Assembly (NCBI GenBank): GCA_030831045.1 | Contig: JAURMB010000055.1 | Span: 1-15,087, forward strand | DNA length: 15,087 bases | Direction of reading: 5' to 3' | Origin: Schleiferiaceae bacterium | Lineage (GTDB): Bacteria; Bacteroidota; Bacteroidia; Flavobacteriales; Schleiferiaceae | Program-made: the position numbers and the translations under genes | Notes under the pieces: generated by a model | Databases searched by the model: none | What the model was told of the DNA's origin: nothing | What the model saw: only the letters and a program-made list of their open reading frames with translations | In this document: piece after piece, positions 1-9,721 of the stretch | Numbering within the stretch: the first letter of the stretch is position 1 | Layout of the letters: each line of letters starts with the position of its first letter

Positions 1-833
<833 letters not shown>

Positions 834-853
834 GATTGATGCGGATTGAACCG

Positions 854-861
854 CAAATATC
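854..861 (-). promoter_or_regulatory. Possible -7 box of ettA promoter
   Basis: On the minus strand this reads GATATTTG, five of six fixed positions of the Bacteroidota TAnnTTTG -7 consensus, 20 nt upstream of the ettA start codon. No clear -33 TTTG is seen at the usual 19-21 bp distance, so this is a weak call. A short inverted repeat (TGCGG/CCGCA, 840-855) partly overlaps it. Confidence 0.35.
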
Positions 862-896
862 GGGATTATCTGCGGGCGGCCGCGGCATAATTAATG

Positions 897-904
897 TACT
901 TTAG
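897..904 (+). promoter_or_regulatory. Possible -7 box for the 911-1624 gene
   Basis: TACTTTAG matches TAnnTTTG at five of six fixed positions and ends 6 nt before the ATG at 911. If used, it would give a leaderless or nearly leaderless mRNA. No -33 match is seen, so confidence is low. Confidence 0.22.
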
Positions 905-910
905 CGAGCC

Positions 911-3105
<2,195 letters not shown>

Positions 3106-3117
3106 TTAAGTTGCATG

Positions 3118-3125
3118 CAAAAATA
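3118..3125 (-). promoter_or_regulatory. guaB promoter -7 box
   Basis: The minus strand reads TATTTTTG, an exact TAnnTTTG match, ending 24 nt before the guaB ATG. The T-run doubles as the tail of the upstream hairpin (3129-3155). No convincing -33 TTTG is present; that position falls inside the hairpin. Confidence 0.55.
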
Positions 3126-3128
3126 CGA

Positions 3129-3155
3129 AATCCGCCTCGAGCACCGGGGCGGATT
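3129..3155 (-). terminator. Probable terminator hairpin between the surface-protein gene and guaB
   Basis: Perfect 8-bp inverted repeat AATCCGCC / GGCGGATT with an 11-nt loop. On the minus strand it is followed by TCGTATTTTTG, an imperfect U-tract. It lies 26 nt past the stop codon of the large gene at 3182 and just before the guaB -7 box, so it probably ends that transcript. The interrupted U-tract keeps this from being certain. Confidence 0.5.
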
Positions 3156-3181
3156 CCGCAATAAGTTATGAACCTATTTAC

Positions 3182-6100
3182 CTAGTAAAGCAAATTCAGC
3201 GTGCCGCGGCGCTCCACAAGCTCACCTTCGATGCTGCGGAAGCGCAGCTGGTAGGTGTAGACGCCCGATGGCGCAAATGAGCCATTCAGCTTGCCGTCCC
3301 AACCCTTAGCCTCGTCTTTGGTCTCAAATACGCGCTGACCCCAGCGATCGTAGATCTCCAAGCTGTAGCTGTTGGGGGCAACGTACACCTGAGCAGGATT
3401 CCACACGCGGTTGGCTACCACGTCAGACTTCGGATTAAAGCTGTTGGGAATAAATACGCGCGGCTTGAATTCAGCCATAGCTGTGGTCGACGTTGAGCGG
3501 AACACCGATCCATCTGCATCGCGGAACACGAGCGGATTTGGTCCTTCCACGGCTACAACGCGGTAGGCCAGCAGTCCACTGTAGTCGCCAAGCGGGCGGG
3601 TATTGTCCAAGAAGAACGTGTCCTGGGTCGATCCCACCAGCTGGTATCCCCCGGCGGGCTGAACGGCACGGTATACCTCGTAGCGGTCCACTCCGCCCAT
3701 GTAATCGCGGTACGGATTCCACTTCAAGAAGTTGGTGAGGTTGTCTTGTTCGTCAACCTCAAGCACCATGGTCCGGCCAATATTGGAGGCCGTGTCGATG
3801 TTTCCGCAGCTGTCGGTCGCCACAAAACGGTACACGTAGCGGTGGTCGTTGGGGTTGGCCGTAAAGTCCTTAAAGCGGTACTCCCAGGGTCCGGTAATCG
3901 GCTTCGGAAGGAGGCCAAGCGACGTAAACGGCGCACCCAACTCGTCGGCACGCTGCACGTCGAAGTGCACGATGTCGGCATCTTTATCAATGAAGCAAAC
4001 CAGTTCCACCCCGTTGTCGTCGCGCACGCTCGTCTTGGCGAGGTACAGCAAGCGCGAGCGCTGAACCGCCAGAGAGGTAATGCACACTTTGTTGGACGAG
4101 GTCGTTTTCACCGTGGCGGTATCAATAGCGCGCACGTACCAGCAGTACGTGGTACCGCTACTCAAATTGCGCATGCTGAACGTTGAGTCGTTGCCTGATT
4201 TAATGCCCACGAGGGTTACCGTGGTCGCTCCGCCGGTCGGCGTTTCTTCCATCCAGATCTCGTACTGCTTCACGCCTCCAGTTCCCCAGCCCTTGTAGGT
4301 GTTCCAACGAAGGCGCATGATTCCTTCGCACGGATCCATGTTCTCGCTGAGCACCATGTTGTTCGCGGCGCGCACCAGCAAGTCTGAACTCATGTTTCCG
4401 CACGAGTCCGCCGAAATCACCTTGTACTGGTCTTTAACGCTCTCAATCGAACCCGGGATCACGTACGGCATCGCGGTGCCCGGCTTAATGGTGTCGATCG
4501 GGCTCCAAACGCCACCGACACCACGTTTCAGCAAGTAGTAGTCGACGATGTCGTTGCTGGCTCCCGGAGTCCAAGCAATCACTACCTGGCCGTTAACCAC
4601 AGAAACGCTGTCGATTACGATCACGTCGTTGTTTACTTGATCGGAATAAAACCCTGACTTACGTGTACTCACACAGCCGGTGGCGGTGCGAACTTGGTAT
4701 TCCAGGTTTTGTCCGCACACGTTCACCGTATCGCGGAAGTTCAGGTTGCTCGTGGTGTCAATCTTTTGCCACGTACCCGACGGGAGGCTACGTCGCCAGA
4801 TTTCAAATGGCTGGCTGTAGCTGGTGCGGGTGGTGTTCCAGCTCAAGTCAGCCACATACGAATTGGTCGGAGGCAACGAGTTAAGCGTAAGCCCCATGGT
4901 CTGAAGCGTGTCGCTCGGTACCGAGTAGTACCCGCAACCACCCTTCGAGCGGATGTAGTAGTAGTTTGCCCCAGGGCCTGGCGTCAGGTCGGTGTAGGAC
5001 AGCGAGCTGTAGTTCTTCACCGTGTCTATCGCGGTAAACGGAGTCGTTGGGCTTGTCGAATGGTAAATGATGTAGGCATCAAAATTCATCCCCGTATCGG
5101 CGGGAAAGCCCCAGTTGATGCCCACCGTGCCGTTGGCGTTCACCGTGGCACAGGCGTTCGACATGTCGGGCGGCACCGGAATCGTCGAAACGACGTTGAC
5201 CACCACCGACTTCACCGAAACGGCAGGAATTGGACAGAAGTTGTCCTGCATCCGCATCGCGAAGGTGTAGGAGTTCGTTGGGGATCCGCACTGCGTGCCC
5301 TGGTAGGCGATGTGGTTGCACGAGGTCTGCCAGTTGAACAAGATCTCGTTGTTCAATGGGTTCGTCAGGGTAGTTTGTGGCGAAACCGGCACAACGGTAG
5401 CGCACGGCGGGTTCAAGCAGCCCGAGTTCGCGTTTGAGAACGGTGTTCCAAACTGGCCTCCACTCGGACTAAAACCAATCGTTTGAGGTAAGAAGTTGGG
5501 CAAAAGCTGCGGGTCCTGCGATACCAGGTTGAACCGAACGATCTGACCTGCAAAGACCGTGGCTTCATAAAATATGGTATCACCATTTTGAACCACCGGG
5601 GTTATTTGTGGAAATCCCGGAATGTTGGTGATCGCAAGAGTCGGTGGAGTGTTGGGAGTACCCGTTGGTAGATTAGGACAGTTGCTCTTTATGGCCATTG
5701 GGATGTCTCGAAACACCTCCGCGATCAATTGGCCACACCGGTATGCCGATACTTTAATCGACGTAGCAAACGACCCTCCGGCCGTTGGATTCAAGGTGAT
5801 ATTTCCAGTGACATTATTCAACTGTGCGGGCGAACTTCCGTTAGGTAACGGGTTTGTAGCGGAGTACGGGCTCACATAAAGTAGTGGGGTTCCTGGAGCT
5901 GACGAACCTCCCAATGACGGGGCCCAATTGTAGTAAATGGAATCCAAATCATCGTCAAAGGCAAATTGCGCATAGGTGTATTCATAACCGGTACAAATCA
6001 CGGACTTTGGAGGCTCTAAAAACCTCGGCGATGAATCGTAGCAGGGATTTGGACTTTGTTGATTTCCGTTTACCGTGTACGGGTACATGATCGCCCTGAG

Positions 6101-6574
6101 CAGCAAATCTTGGGAACCGGGTGATTGAATGTTGGTCAATGAACTGGGTCGGCAGCAGAGTGAATACGAGAACGACCAACCCGTGGGAGGTATAACTCCC
6201 GTCAGGTTGATAAACGTTGATTCAAAACGTGCTTCTTCAAGCGAGCCTTCACCACTTGCTACAAAGTTGCACCGAATCGGAGCCGGCGTTACAGAGCACG
6301 TAGGCGAAACGTCTGTAAGAGTTCCGACTTGAGTTAGGGTTATAGGGCCAGCGGGGGAGTTGGAACTTAACTGGACCGACCCGGTAGGCAACGTCGCGTT
6401 ACCGCTTCCGCAGTCACGGTACAGAATCATGTAAAACTTAAACTTGCCCGCGTTGGGACCCGTGGTAAAGCACTTCCACGTGATTTCACCACCGTAGGCA
6501 TGGGATGCCTCGGCATGTTGAACAGTGGTAACAAGCAACGCTGTAGCAAGCAAGAAACGTATCATTCGACTCAT
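3182..6574 (-). CDS. Large secreted fibronectin-III-type surface protein with T9SS type-B (gliding-motility-associated) sorting domain
   Basis: A 1130-residue cell-surface or secreted protein, probably adhesin-like; the ligand is unknown. I start at ATG 6574 because it directly precedes a signal peptide (FLLATALLVTT core, cleavage after AEA, mature SHAYGGEITWKC). The frame stays open upstream to 6646, but that adds 24 residues that spoil the signal. The mature N-terminus (YGGEI, Cys, then FYMILYRDCG) is a pattern I associate with large Bacteroidota secreted proteins. Residues about 320-465 look like a beta-sandwich spacer. From about 470 to 1030 I count six Fn3-like modules, several ending in a Cys motif such as DSCGN. 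The last ~95 residues (from FKPRVFIPNSFNP; then YDRWGQRVFET, GWDGK, SGVYTYQL) are a type-B T9SS sorting domain that is recognised at the outer membrane. No enzymatic motif is seen. A terminator-like hairpin follows the stop. Confidence 0.88.
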   Translation of the reverse strand: MSRMIRFLLATALLVTTVQHAEASHAYGGEITWKCFTTGPNAGKFKFYMILYRDCGSGNATLPTGSVQLSSNSPAGPITLTQVGTLTDVSPTCSVTPAPIRCNFVASGEGSLEEARFESTFINLTGVIPPTGWSFSYSLCCRPSSLTNIQSPGSQDLLLRAIMYPYTVNGNQQSPNPCYDSSPRFLEPPKSVICTGYEYTYAQFAFDDDLDSIYYNWAPSLGGSSAPGTPLLYVSPYSATNPLPNGSSPAQLNNVTGNITLNPTAGGSFATSIKVSAYRCGQLIAEVFRDIPMAIKSNCPNLPTGTPNTPPTLAITNIPGFPQITPVVQNGDTIFYEATVFAGQIVRFNLVSQDPQLLPNFLPQTIGFSPSGGQFGTPFSNANSGCLNPPCATVVPVSPQTTLTNPLNNEILFNWQTSCNHIAYQGTQCGSPTNSYTFAMRMQDNFCPIPAVSVKSVVVNVVSTIPVPPDMSNACATVNANGTVGINWGFPADTGMNFDAYIIYHSTSPTTPFTAIDTVKNYSSLSYTDLTPGPGANYYYIRSKGGCGYYSVPSDTLQTMGLTLNSLPPTNSYVADLSWNTTRTSYSQPFEIWRRSLPSGTWQKIDTTSNLNFRDTVNVCGQNLEYQVRTATGCVSTRKSGFYSDQVNNDVIVIDSVSVVNGQVVIAWTPGASNDIVDYYLLKRGVGGVWSPIDTIKPGTAMPYVIPGSIESVKDQYKVISADSCGNMSSDLLVRAANNMVLSENMDPCEGIMRLRWNTYKGWGTGGVKQYEIWMEETPTGGATTVTLVGIKSGNDSTFSMRNLSSGTTYCWYVRAIDTATVKTTSSNKVCITSLAVQRSRLLYLAKTSVRDDNGVELVCFIDKDADIVHFDVQRADELGAPFTSLGLLPKPITGPWEYRFKDFTANPNDHRYVYRFVATDSCGNIDTASNIGRTMVLEVDEQDNLTNFLKWNPYRDYMGGVDRYEVYRAVQPAGGYQLVGSTQDTFFLDNTRPLGDYSGLLAYRVVAVEGPNPLVFRDADGSVFRSTSTTAMAEFKPRVFIPNSFNPKSDVVANRVWNPAQVYVAPNSYSLEIYDRWGQRVFETKDEAKGWDGKLNGSFAPSGVYTYQLRFRSIEGELVERRGTLNLLY

Positions 6575-6580
6575 AACATA

Positions 6581-6588
6581 CAAAGAAA
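6581..6588 (-). promoter_or_regulatory. Possible -7 box for the T9SS surface-protein gene
   Basis: The minus strand reads TTTCTTTG (five of six positions of TAnnTTTG), with CTTG at 6610-6613 at about -33 (21-bp spacer). It ends 6 nt before the ATG at 6574, so the message would be nearly leaderless. This supports the downstream start codon over the one at 6646, which would lie upstream of this promoter. Confidence 0.4.
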
Positions 6589-6627
6589 CCACAATTAGGG
6601 GTTCCGTTCCAAGCACTTTGCAAGCCG

Positions 6628-6645
6628 TGGCGCAAGGTTGCGCCA
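6628..6645. repeat. Perfect 18-bp inverted repeat in the 6575-6671 intergenic region
   Basis: TGGCGCAA and TTGCGCCA flank a 2-nt centre, forming a stable GC-rich stem in either strand's RNA. It lies 27 bp past the acyl-CoA dehydrogenase stop and upstream of the surface-protein promoter. No T-run follows on the minus strand, so it is not a standard intrinsic terminator. It may be an mRNA 3'-end stabilising stem or a protein-binding palindrome. Confidence 0.6.
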
Positions 6646-6671
6646 ACGCCCTGTTCTGGTGAGTGTGTGGA

Positions 6672-7829
6672 TTAGGCCTTCTTGAAGTCGCGCGAAATCA
6701 CGAGCTTCTGAATTTCTGAAGTTCCCTCGCCGATGGTGCACAGTTTGGCGTCGCGGTAGTACTTCTCGGCGGGAAAATCTTTGGTGTATCCGTAGCCTCC
6801 GTGCACTTGAACGCCATCGGTCGCAACCTCCACCGCGGTTTCGCTCGCAAAAAGCTTAGCCATGGCTGATTCTTTGGTGACCTTGCGGCCCTGGTCCTTG
6901 AGCGAGCCCGCGTGGCGCGTCATCAGCTCCGAAGCGTAGATTTTGGTCGCCATTTCGGCGAGCTTGAACGCAATACCCTGAAAGTCGCCAATGGGTTGGC
7001 CAAATTGCTCGCGTTCGCGGCTGTAGCGCACGGCGGCCTGATGGGCCCCTTTGGCAATGCCCACACTCAGCGCGGCAATCGAAATGCGGCCCCCATCGAG
7101 AATTTTCATAGACTGAATAAACCCTTCGCCCACCTGTCCAAGAACCTGGTCGTCAGGCACAAAGCAGCTATCAAAAAACAAACCCGCGGTTTCGCTGGCG
7201 CGCATTCCGAGCTTGTTTTCTTTGCGTCCGCCCTGAAAACCAGGCGTGCCCTTTTCAACGACAAAAGCAGTCATACCGTGGCTGTCGCCTTTTTCACCCG
7301 TGCGGGCGATGACAACCGCAACGTCGCCGCTGATGGCGTGGGTAATGAAGTTCTTGCTTCCGTTGAGCTCCCATCCACCTTCGCGGCGCACGGCGGTCGT
7401 GTTCATGCCCCCAGCGTCGCTTCCGGTACCTGTTTCGGTAAGGCCCCAGGCGCCAATCCACTCGCCCGTTGCCAACTTGGGCAACCAACGGCGCTTTTGG
7501 GCATCGGTTCCGAATTGGTTAATGTGCTGCGTGCACAACGAATTGTGTGCGGCCACGCTGAGGCCAATACTGCCGCAAACTTGAGCGATTTCGTCAACGA
7601 TCGTGATGTATTCCGCATAACCCATTCCGGCCCCTCCGAATTCTGGGCTGACCAAAACACCTAGGAAACCGAGCTTGCCCATTTCGTGAAAAAGTTCCTT
7701 GGGAAAAAACTGGGCTTCATCCCACTCCATTACGTGCGGAGCAATTCGCTGCGCCGCGAATTCAGCAGCCGAGGCCCGAATAAGTTCAAGTTCTTCAGAA
7801 TGCAGGGCTGATACCGGGTAATTCATCAT
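6672..7829 (-). CDS. Acyl-CoA dehydrogenase (short-chain/butyryl-CoA dehydrogenase type)
   Basis: FAD-dependent alpha,beta-dehydrogenation of an acyl-CoA, passing electrons to ETF, as in fatty-acid or branched-chain degradation. The 385 residues match the family's usual ~380. Signature [13 protein letters not shown] (129-141) binds FAD/substrate, and the second signature starts QVHGGYGY at 341. The catalytic base is Glu368 in the GEGTSEIQ loop, the position used by short- and medium-chain enzymes rather than by isovaleryl or long-chain ones. All core motifs are intact. Exact chain-length specificity cannot be read from sequence. Start: two adjacent ATGs (7829 and 7826); I use the first. It follows the sugar N-acetyltransferase gene by 20 nt on the same strand, so the two are probably co-transcribed. 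No ETF or other beta-oxidation gene is in the window. Confidence 0.93.
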   Translation of the reverse strand: MMNYPVSALHSEELELIRASAAEFAAQRIAPHVMEWDEAQFFPKELFHEMGKLGFLGVLVSPEFGGAGMGYAEYITIVDEIAQVCGSIGLSVAAHNSLCTQHINQFGTDAQKRRWLPKLATGEWIGAWGLTETGTGSDAGGMNTTAVRREGGWELNGSKNFITHAISGDVAVVIARTGEKGDSHGMTAFVVEKGTPGFQGGRKENKLGMRASETAGLFFDSCFVPDDQVLGQVGEGFIQSMKILDGGRISIAALSVGIAKGAHQAAVRYSREREQFGQPIGDFQGIAFKLAEMATKIYASELMTRHAGSLKDQGRKVTKESAMAKLFASETAVEVATDGVQVHGGYGYTKDFPAEKYYRDAKLCTIGEGTSEIQKLVISRDFKKA

Positions 7830-7849
7830 TTATAGGTTTGGTGGGGTTG

Positions 7850-8428
7850 TTAACGTTTAAAAACGAATCCGTCGCGGAGCTCATAGTGGGCTCCCGACTC
7901 TGGACACGTGGCTGTTCCGTGGGCGTCAAACTCTAGTCGGTGACCGAATTCGCTCATCCAGCCAATTTGGCGTGAGGGGTTGCCGACGACCAACGCATAG
8001 GGCGGTACATCTTTGGTAACGACGGCGCCTGCTCCGATAAACGCAAAGGCACCGATATCGTGGCCGCATACAATGGTTGCGTTGGCTCCAATGCTCGCTC
8101 CGCGTCCCACATTCGTCGTCGCATACTGGTCGCGGCGGTTCACGGCGGACCGCGGATTTATCACGTTGGTAAACACGCAGCTCGGCCCGAGAAACACGTC
8201 GTCGTCGCAAGTGACGCCGGTGTAAATGCTCACGTTATTCTGGACCTTGACGTTGCGACCGAGGCGAACGCCCGGTGATATTACCACATTTTGCCCCAGG
8301 TTGCACTGCGGACCCAACTCGGCCCCTGCCATTACATGCGTAAAATGCCAAATTTTGGAACCTGCGCCAATGCGTGCTCCGTCGTCAATTACCGCGGTGG
8401 GGTGCGCAAAAAAATCGGGTGCTTCCAT
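7850..8428 (-). CDS. wbpD: WbpD/WlbB-like UDP-2-acetamido-3-amino-2,3-dideoxy-glucuronate N-acetyltransferase (left-handed beta-helix)
   Basis: A 192-residue hexapeptide-repeat acyltransferase of the left-handed beta-helix class, probably a trimer. Imperfect hexapeptide turns run from about residue 10 to 150 (for example GARIGAGSKIW, VQNNVSIYTGV, GASIGANATIVCG, IGAGAVV). The segments FTNVINPRS (86-94), VVGNPSRQIGWMSEFG (147-162) and the tail CPESGAHYEL resemble, from memory, the WbpD/WlbB family. That family N-acetylates the 3-amino group of a UDP-diamino-glucuronate for O-antigen/lipopolysaccharide synthesis, using acetyl-CoA. The family length is about 190, so it appears complete. The exact substrate is inferred only; another UDP-amino-sugar acetyltransferase is the main alternative. 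No other sugar-nucleotide genes lie nearby. The start ATG at 8428 lies 6 nt past a TACCTTCG box in the divergent region. Confidence 0.8.
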   Translation of the reverse strand: MEAPDFFAHPTAVIDDGARIGAGSKIWHFTHVMAGAELGPQCNLGQNVVISPGVRLGRNVKVQNNVSIYTGVTCDDDVFLGPSCVFTNVINPRSAVNRRDQYATTNVGRGASIGANATIVCGHDIGAFAFIGAGAVVTKDVPPYALVVGNPSRQIGWMSEFGHRLEFDAHGTATCPESGAHYELRDGFVFKR

Positions 8429-8434
8429 GAAGTA

Positions 8435-8442
8435 CGAAGGTA
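8435..8442 (-). promoter_or_regulatory. Possible -7 box of the acetyltransferase/acyl-CoA dehydrogenase operon
   Basis: The minus strand reads TACCTTCG, five of six fixed positions of TAnnTTTG, 6 nt before the ATG at 8428. It is the mirror of the plus-strand TACCTTTG box at 8464-8471. Together they form the inverted repeat AAGGTAG-N19-CTACCTT (8437-8469). Confidence 0.4.
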
Positions 8443-8463
8443 GGGCTTGCGCCGCCGGAGTGC

Positions 8464-8471
8464 TACCTTTG
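8464..8471 (+). promoter_or_regulatory. -7 box of the nuclease-Rrf2-CBS cluster promoter
   Basis: TACCTTTG is an exact TAnnTTTG match. It ends only 3 nt before the nuclease ATG at 8475, so a start site at the usual distance would give a leaderless mRNA. The -33 position is not obvious and would overlap the divergent promoter. Confidence 0.55.
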
Positions 8472-8474
8472 ATT

Positions 8475-9254
8475 ATGCATCAAAAATTACCGTTCCTCGC
8501 CCTGTTCATTCTGGGCACTACCCTATCGGCATTTGGTTGGGGGCAAATCGGACACCGCATCGTAGGCGAAGTCGCCACGGCCCACCTAAAACCCTGCGTC
8601 GAAAAAAAGATATCGGCCATTTTGCAGGGCGAGAGCTTGGCGATGTGTTCGACGTGGATGGACGAAATCAAATCCGACAAGGCCTACGACCACTGGGACG
8701 CATGGCACTACTGTACCATTGGCGACCACCAAACGTACGCCGAGGCGGGTACTCCGAGCCAAGGTGACATTCTAATGAAGCTCGACGAAGTCACCCGCGA
8801 GCTCGAAACCAAGAAGTTTAAGCACGGTGGCGAGGCCGCGGCCCTCAAAATGCTCGTGCACCTACTGGGCGACCTTCACCAACCCTTGCACGTAGGGCGA
8901 GGTGACGACAAGGGCGGAAACGACGTAAAACTGAAGTACTTCGGCAAGAGCACCAACCTACACCGCATTTGGGACAGCGACCTCATCGACGGTCAGCAGT
9001 TGTCGTACACGGAATACAGCCAGCACGTGCTTCGCACGACGCCCCAGGACCGCGTGAAGCAGTACCAAAGCGGAACCTACCTCGACTGGGCCAACGAGTC
9101 TAAAGCCCTTCGCATGGCCGGAATCTACCCCGCCACGGGCATTGAAAACCTGAGCTACGAATACGGCTACCAAAACTACCCCCGCTTGGAGGAACGGTTG
9201 GTTCAAGCCGGCGTTCGCCTCGCCATGGTACTGAACCGCATTTACGCATGCTGA
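8475..9254 (+). CDS. S1/P1 nuclease family protein (trinuclear zinc phosphodiesterase), exported
   Basis: Zinc-dependent nuclease of the S1/P1-phospholipase C fold, which cleaves single-stranded nucleic acids and may also remove 3'-phosphates. It is predicted exported. The precursor is 259 residues. A signal peptide (FLALFILGTTLSAFG) would be cleaved before Trp22, which gives the family's zinc-binding N-terminal Trp. All nine expected zinc ligands are present: Trp22, His27, Asp63, His78, His129, Asp133, His139 (within HLLGDLHQPLH), His163 and Asp167 (HRIWD). Spacing matches P1 nuclease (H6, H116, D120, H126, H149, D153 numbering). I start at 8475 because it gives the signal peptide; the frame is open back to 8226 but lies over the opposite-strand gene. 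Its stop overlaps the next gene by 7 nt. Likely role: salvage of extracellular nucleic acid. Confidence 0.93.
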   Translation: MHQKLPFLALFILGTTLSAFGWGQIGHRIVGEVATAHLKPCVEKKISAILQGESLAMCSTWMDEIKSDKAYDHWDAWHYCTIGDHQTYAEAGTPSQGDILMKLDEVTRELETKKFKHGGEAAALKMLVHLLGDLHQPLHVGRGDDKGGNDVKLKYFGKSTNLHRIWDSDLIDGQQLSYTEYSQHVLRTTPQDRVKQYQSGTYLDWANESKALRMAGIYPATGIENLSYEYGYQNYPRLEERLVQAGVRLAMVLNRIYAC

Positions 9255-9721
9255 ACCGCAAAAGCGTGTATGCCCTGCACGCACTGCAGCACTTAGCGCG
9301 GAACCCGGAAGAGCGCTTCTCCACCGCGCGCCTCGCCGAAGCCTGCGCGACCCCACGGCGCTTTTTGGAACAAATCCTGGGTGAGTTGCGCGAAGCTGGG
9401 CTGCTCCACGCCGAACCTGGGCGCAACGGAGGCTACCAACTCGCCCAGCCCCCAGCTGAAGTTTCGCTCGCCGACATTCTGCGGGTGGTTGAAGGGCCCA
9501 TTGCCCTGCTCCCGTGCGCCTCGCACCGCTACTACGAACCCTGCCCCGAATGCCCGACGCCGCAGGCCTGCGCGCTCCAAGACGCCTTGGTGCAAGTCCG
9601 CAACGAAACCGTGCACGCCCTCAAAGCCATAAGCCTAGCCGACTTGCTGAACCGCGAACTCGAGCTTAGCTCGGAACAGCGAGGCATCCTACGGCCCACG
9701 CCCTACCTTCGCACCCCATGA
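9248..9721 (+). CDS. Rrf2-family transcriptional regulator with four cysteines (possible Fe-S or thiol sensor)
   Basis: A 157-residue cytosolic DNA-binding regulator. The N-terminal winged helix-turn-helix matches Rrf2: YALHALQHLA, recognition region LAEACATPRRFLEQILGELR (30-49), then the wing LLHAEPGRNGGYQLA. The sensor loop holds Cys90, Cys99, Cys102 and Cys108 (CASHRYYEPCPECPTPQAC). IscR/NsrR/RsrR use three ligands in this region for an Fe-S cluster; the spacing here differs, so cluster binding is possible but unproven. CymR-type members instead sense cysteine status through the cysteine synthase CysK. Start: ATG 9248 overlaps the nuclease stop (7 nt). Its own stop overlaps the downstream CBS start as ATGA, which argues for translational coupling. 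Inference: it controls the neighbouring CBS gene and possibly its own promoter. Confidence 0.92.
   Translation: MLNRKSVYALHALQHLARNPEERFSTARLAEACATPRRFLEQILGELREAGLLHAEPGRNGGYQLAQPPAEVSLADILRVVEGPIALLPCASHRYYEPCPECPTPQACALQDALVQVRNETVHALKAISLADLLNRELELSSEQRGILRPTPYLRTP

Noticed and set aside
840..855. Inverted repeat TGCGG/CCGCA upstream of ettA
   Set aside because: Only a 5-bp stem with a 6-nt loop. In GC-rich sequence this is expected by chance, and no family-specific operator is recognised.
4694..5437. Long open frame of 247 codons on the plus strand
   Set aside because: It lies wholly antisense to the T9SS surface-protein gene, is Arg/Val/His-rich with no family pattern, and has no promoter. 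It is a shadow of the GC-rich real gene.
6912..7664. Open frame of 250 codons on the plus strand
   Set aside because: Antisense to the acyl-CoA dehydrogenase, whose motifs are all intact. The translation shows no domain or signal.
8226..8474. Extended N-terminus of the S1/P1 nuclease (frame open from 8226)
   Set aside because: The extra 83 codons overlap the opposite-strand acetyltransferase gene, precede the -7 box, and would bury the signal peptide and the zinc-binding N-terminal Trp.
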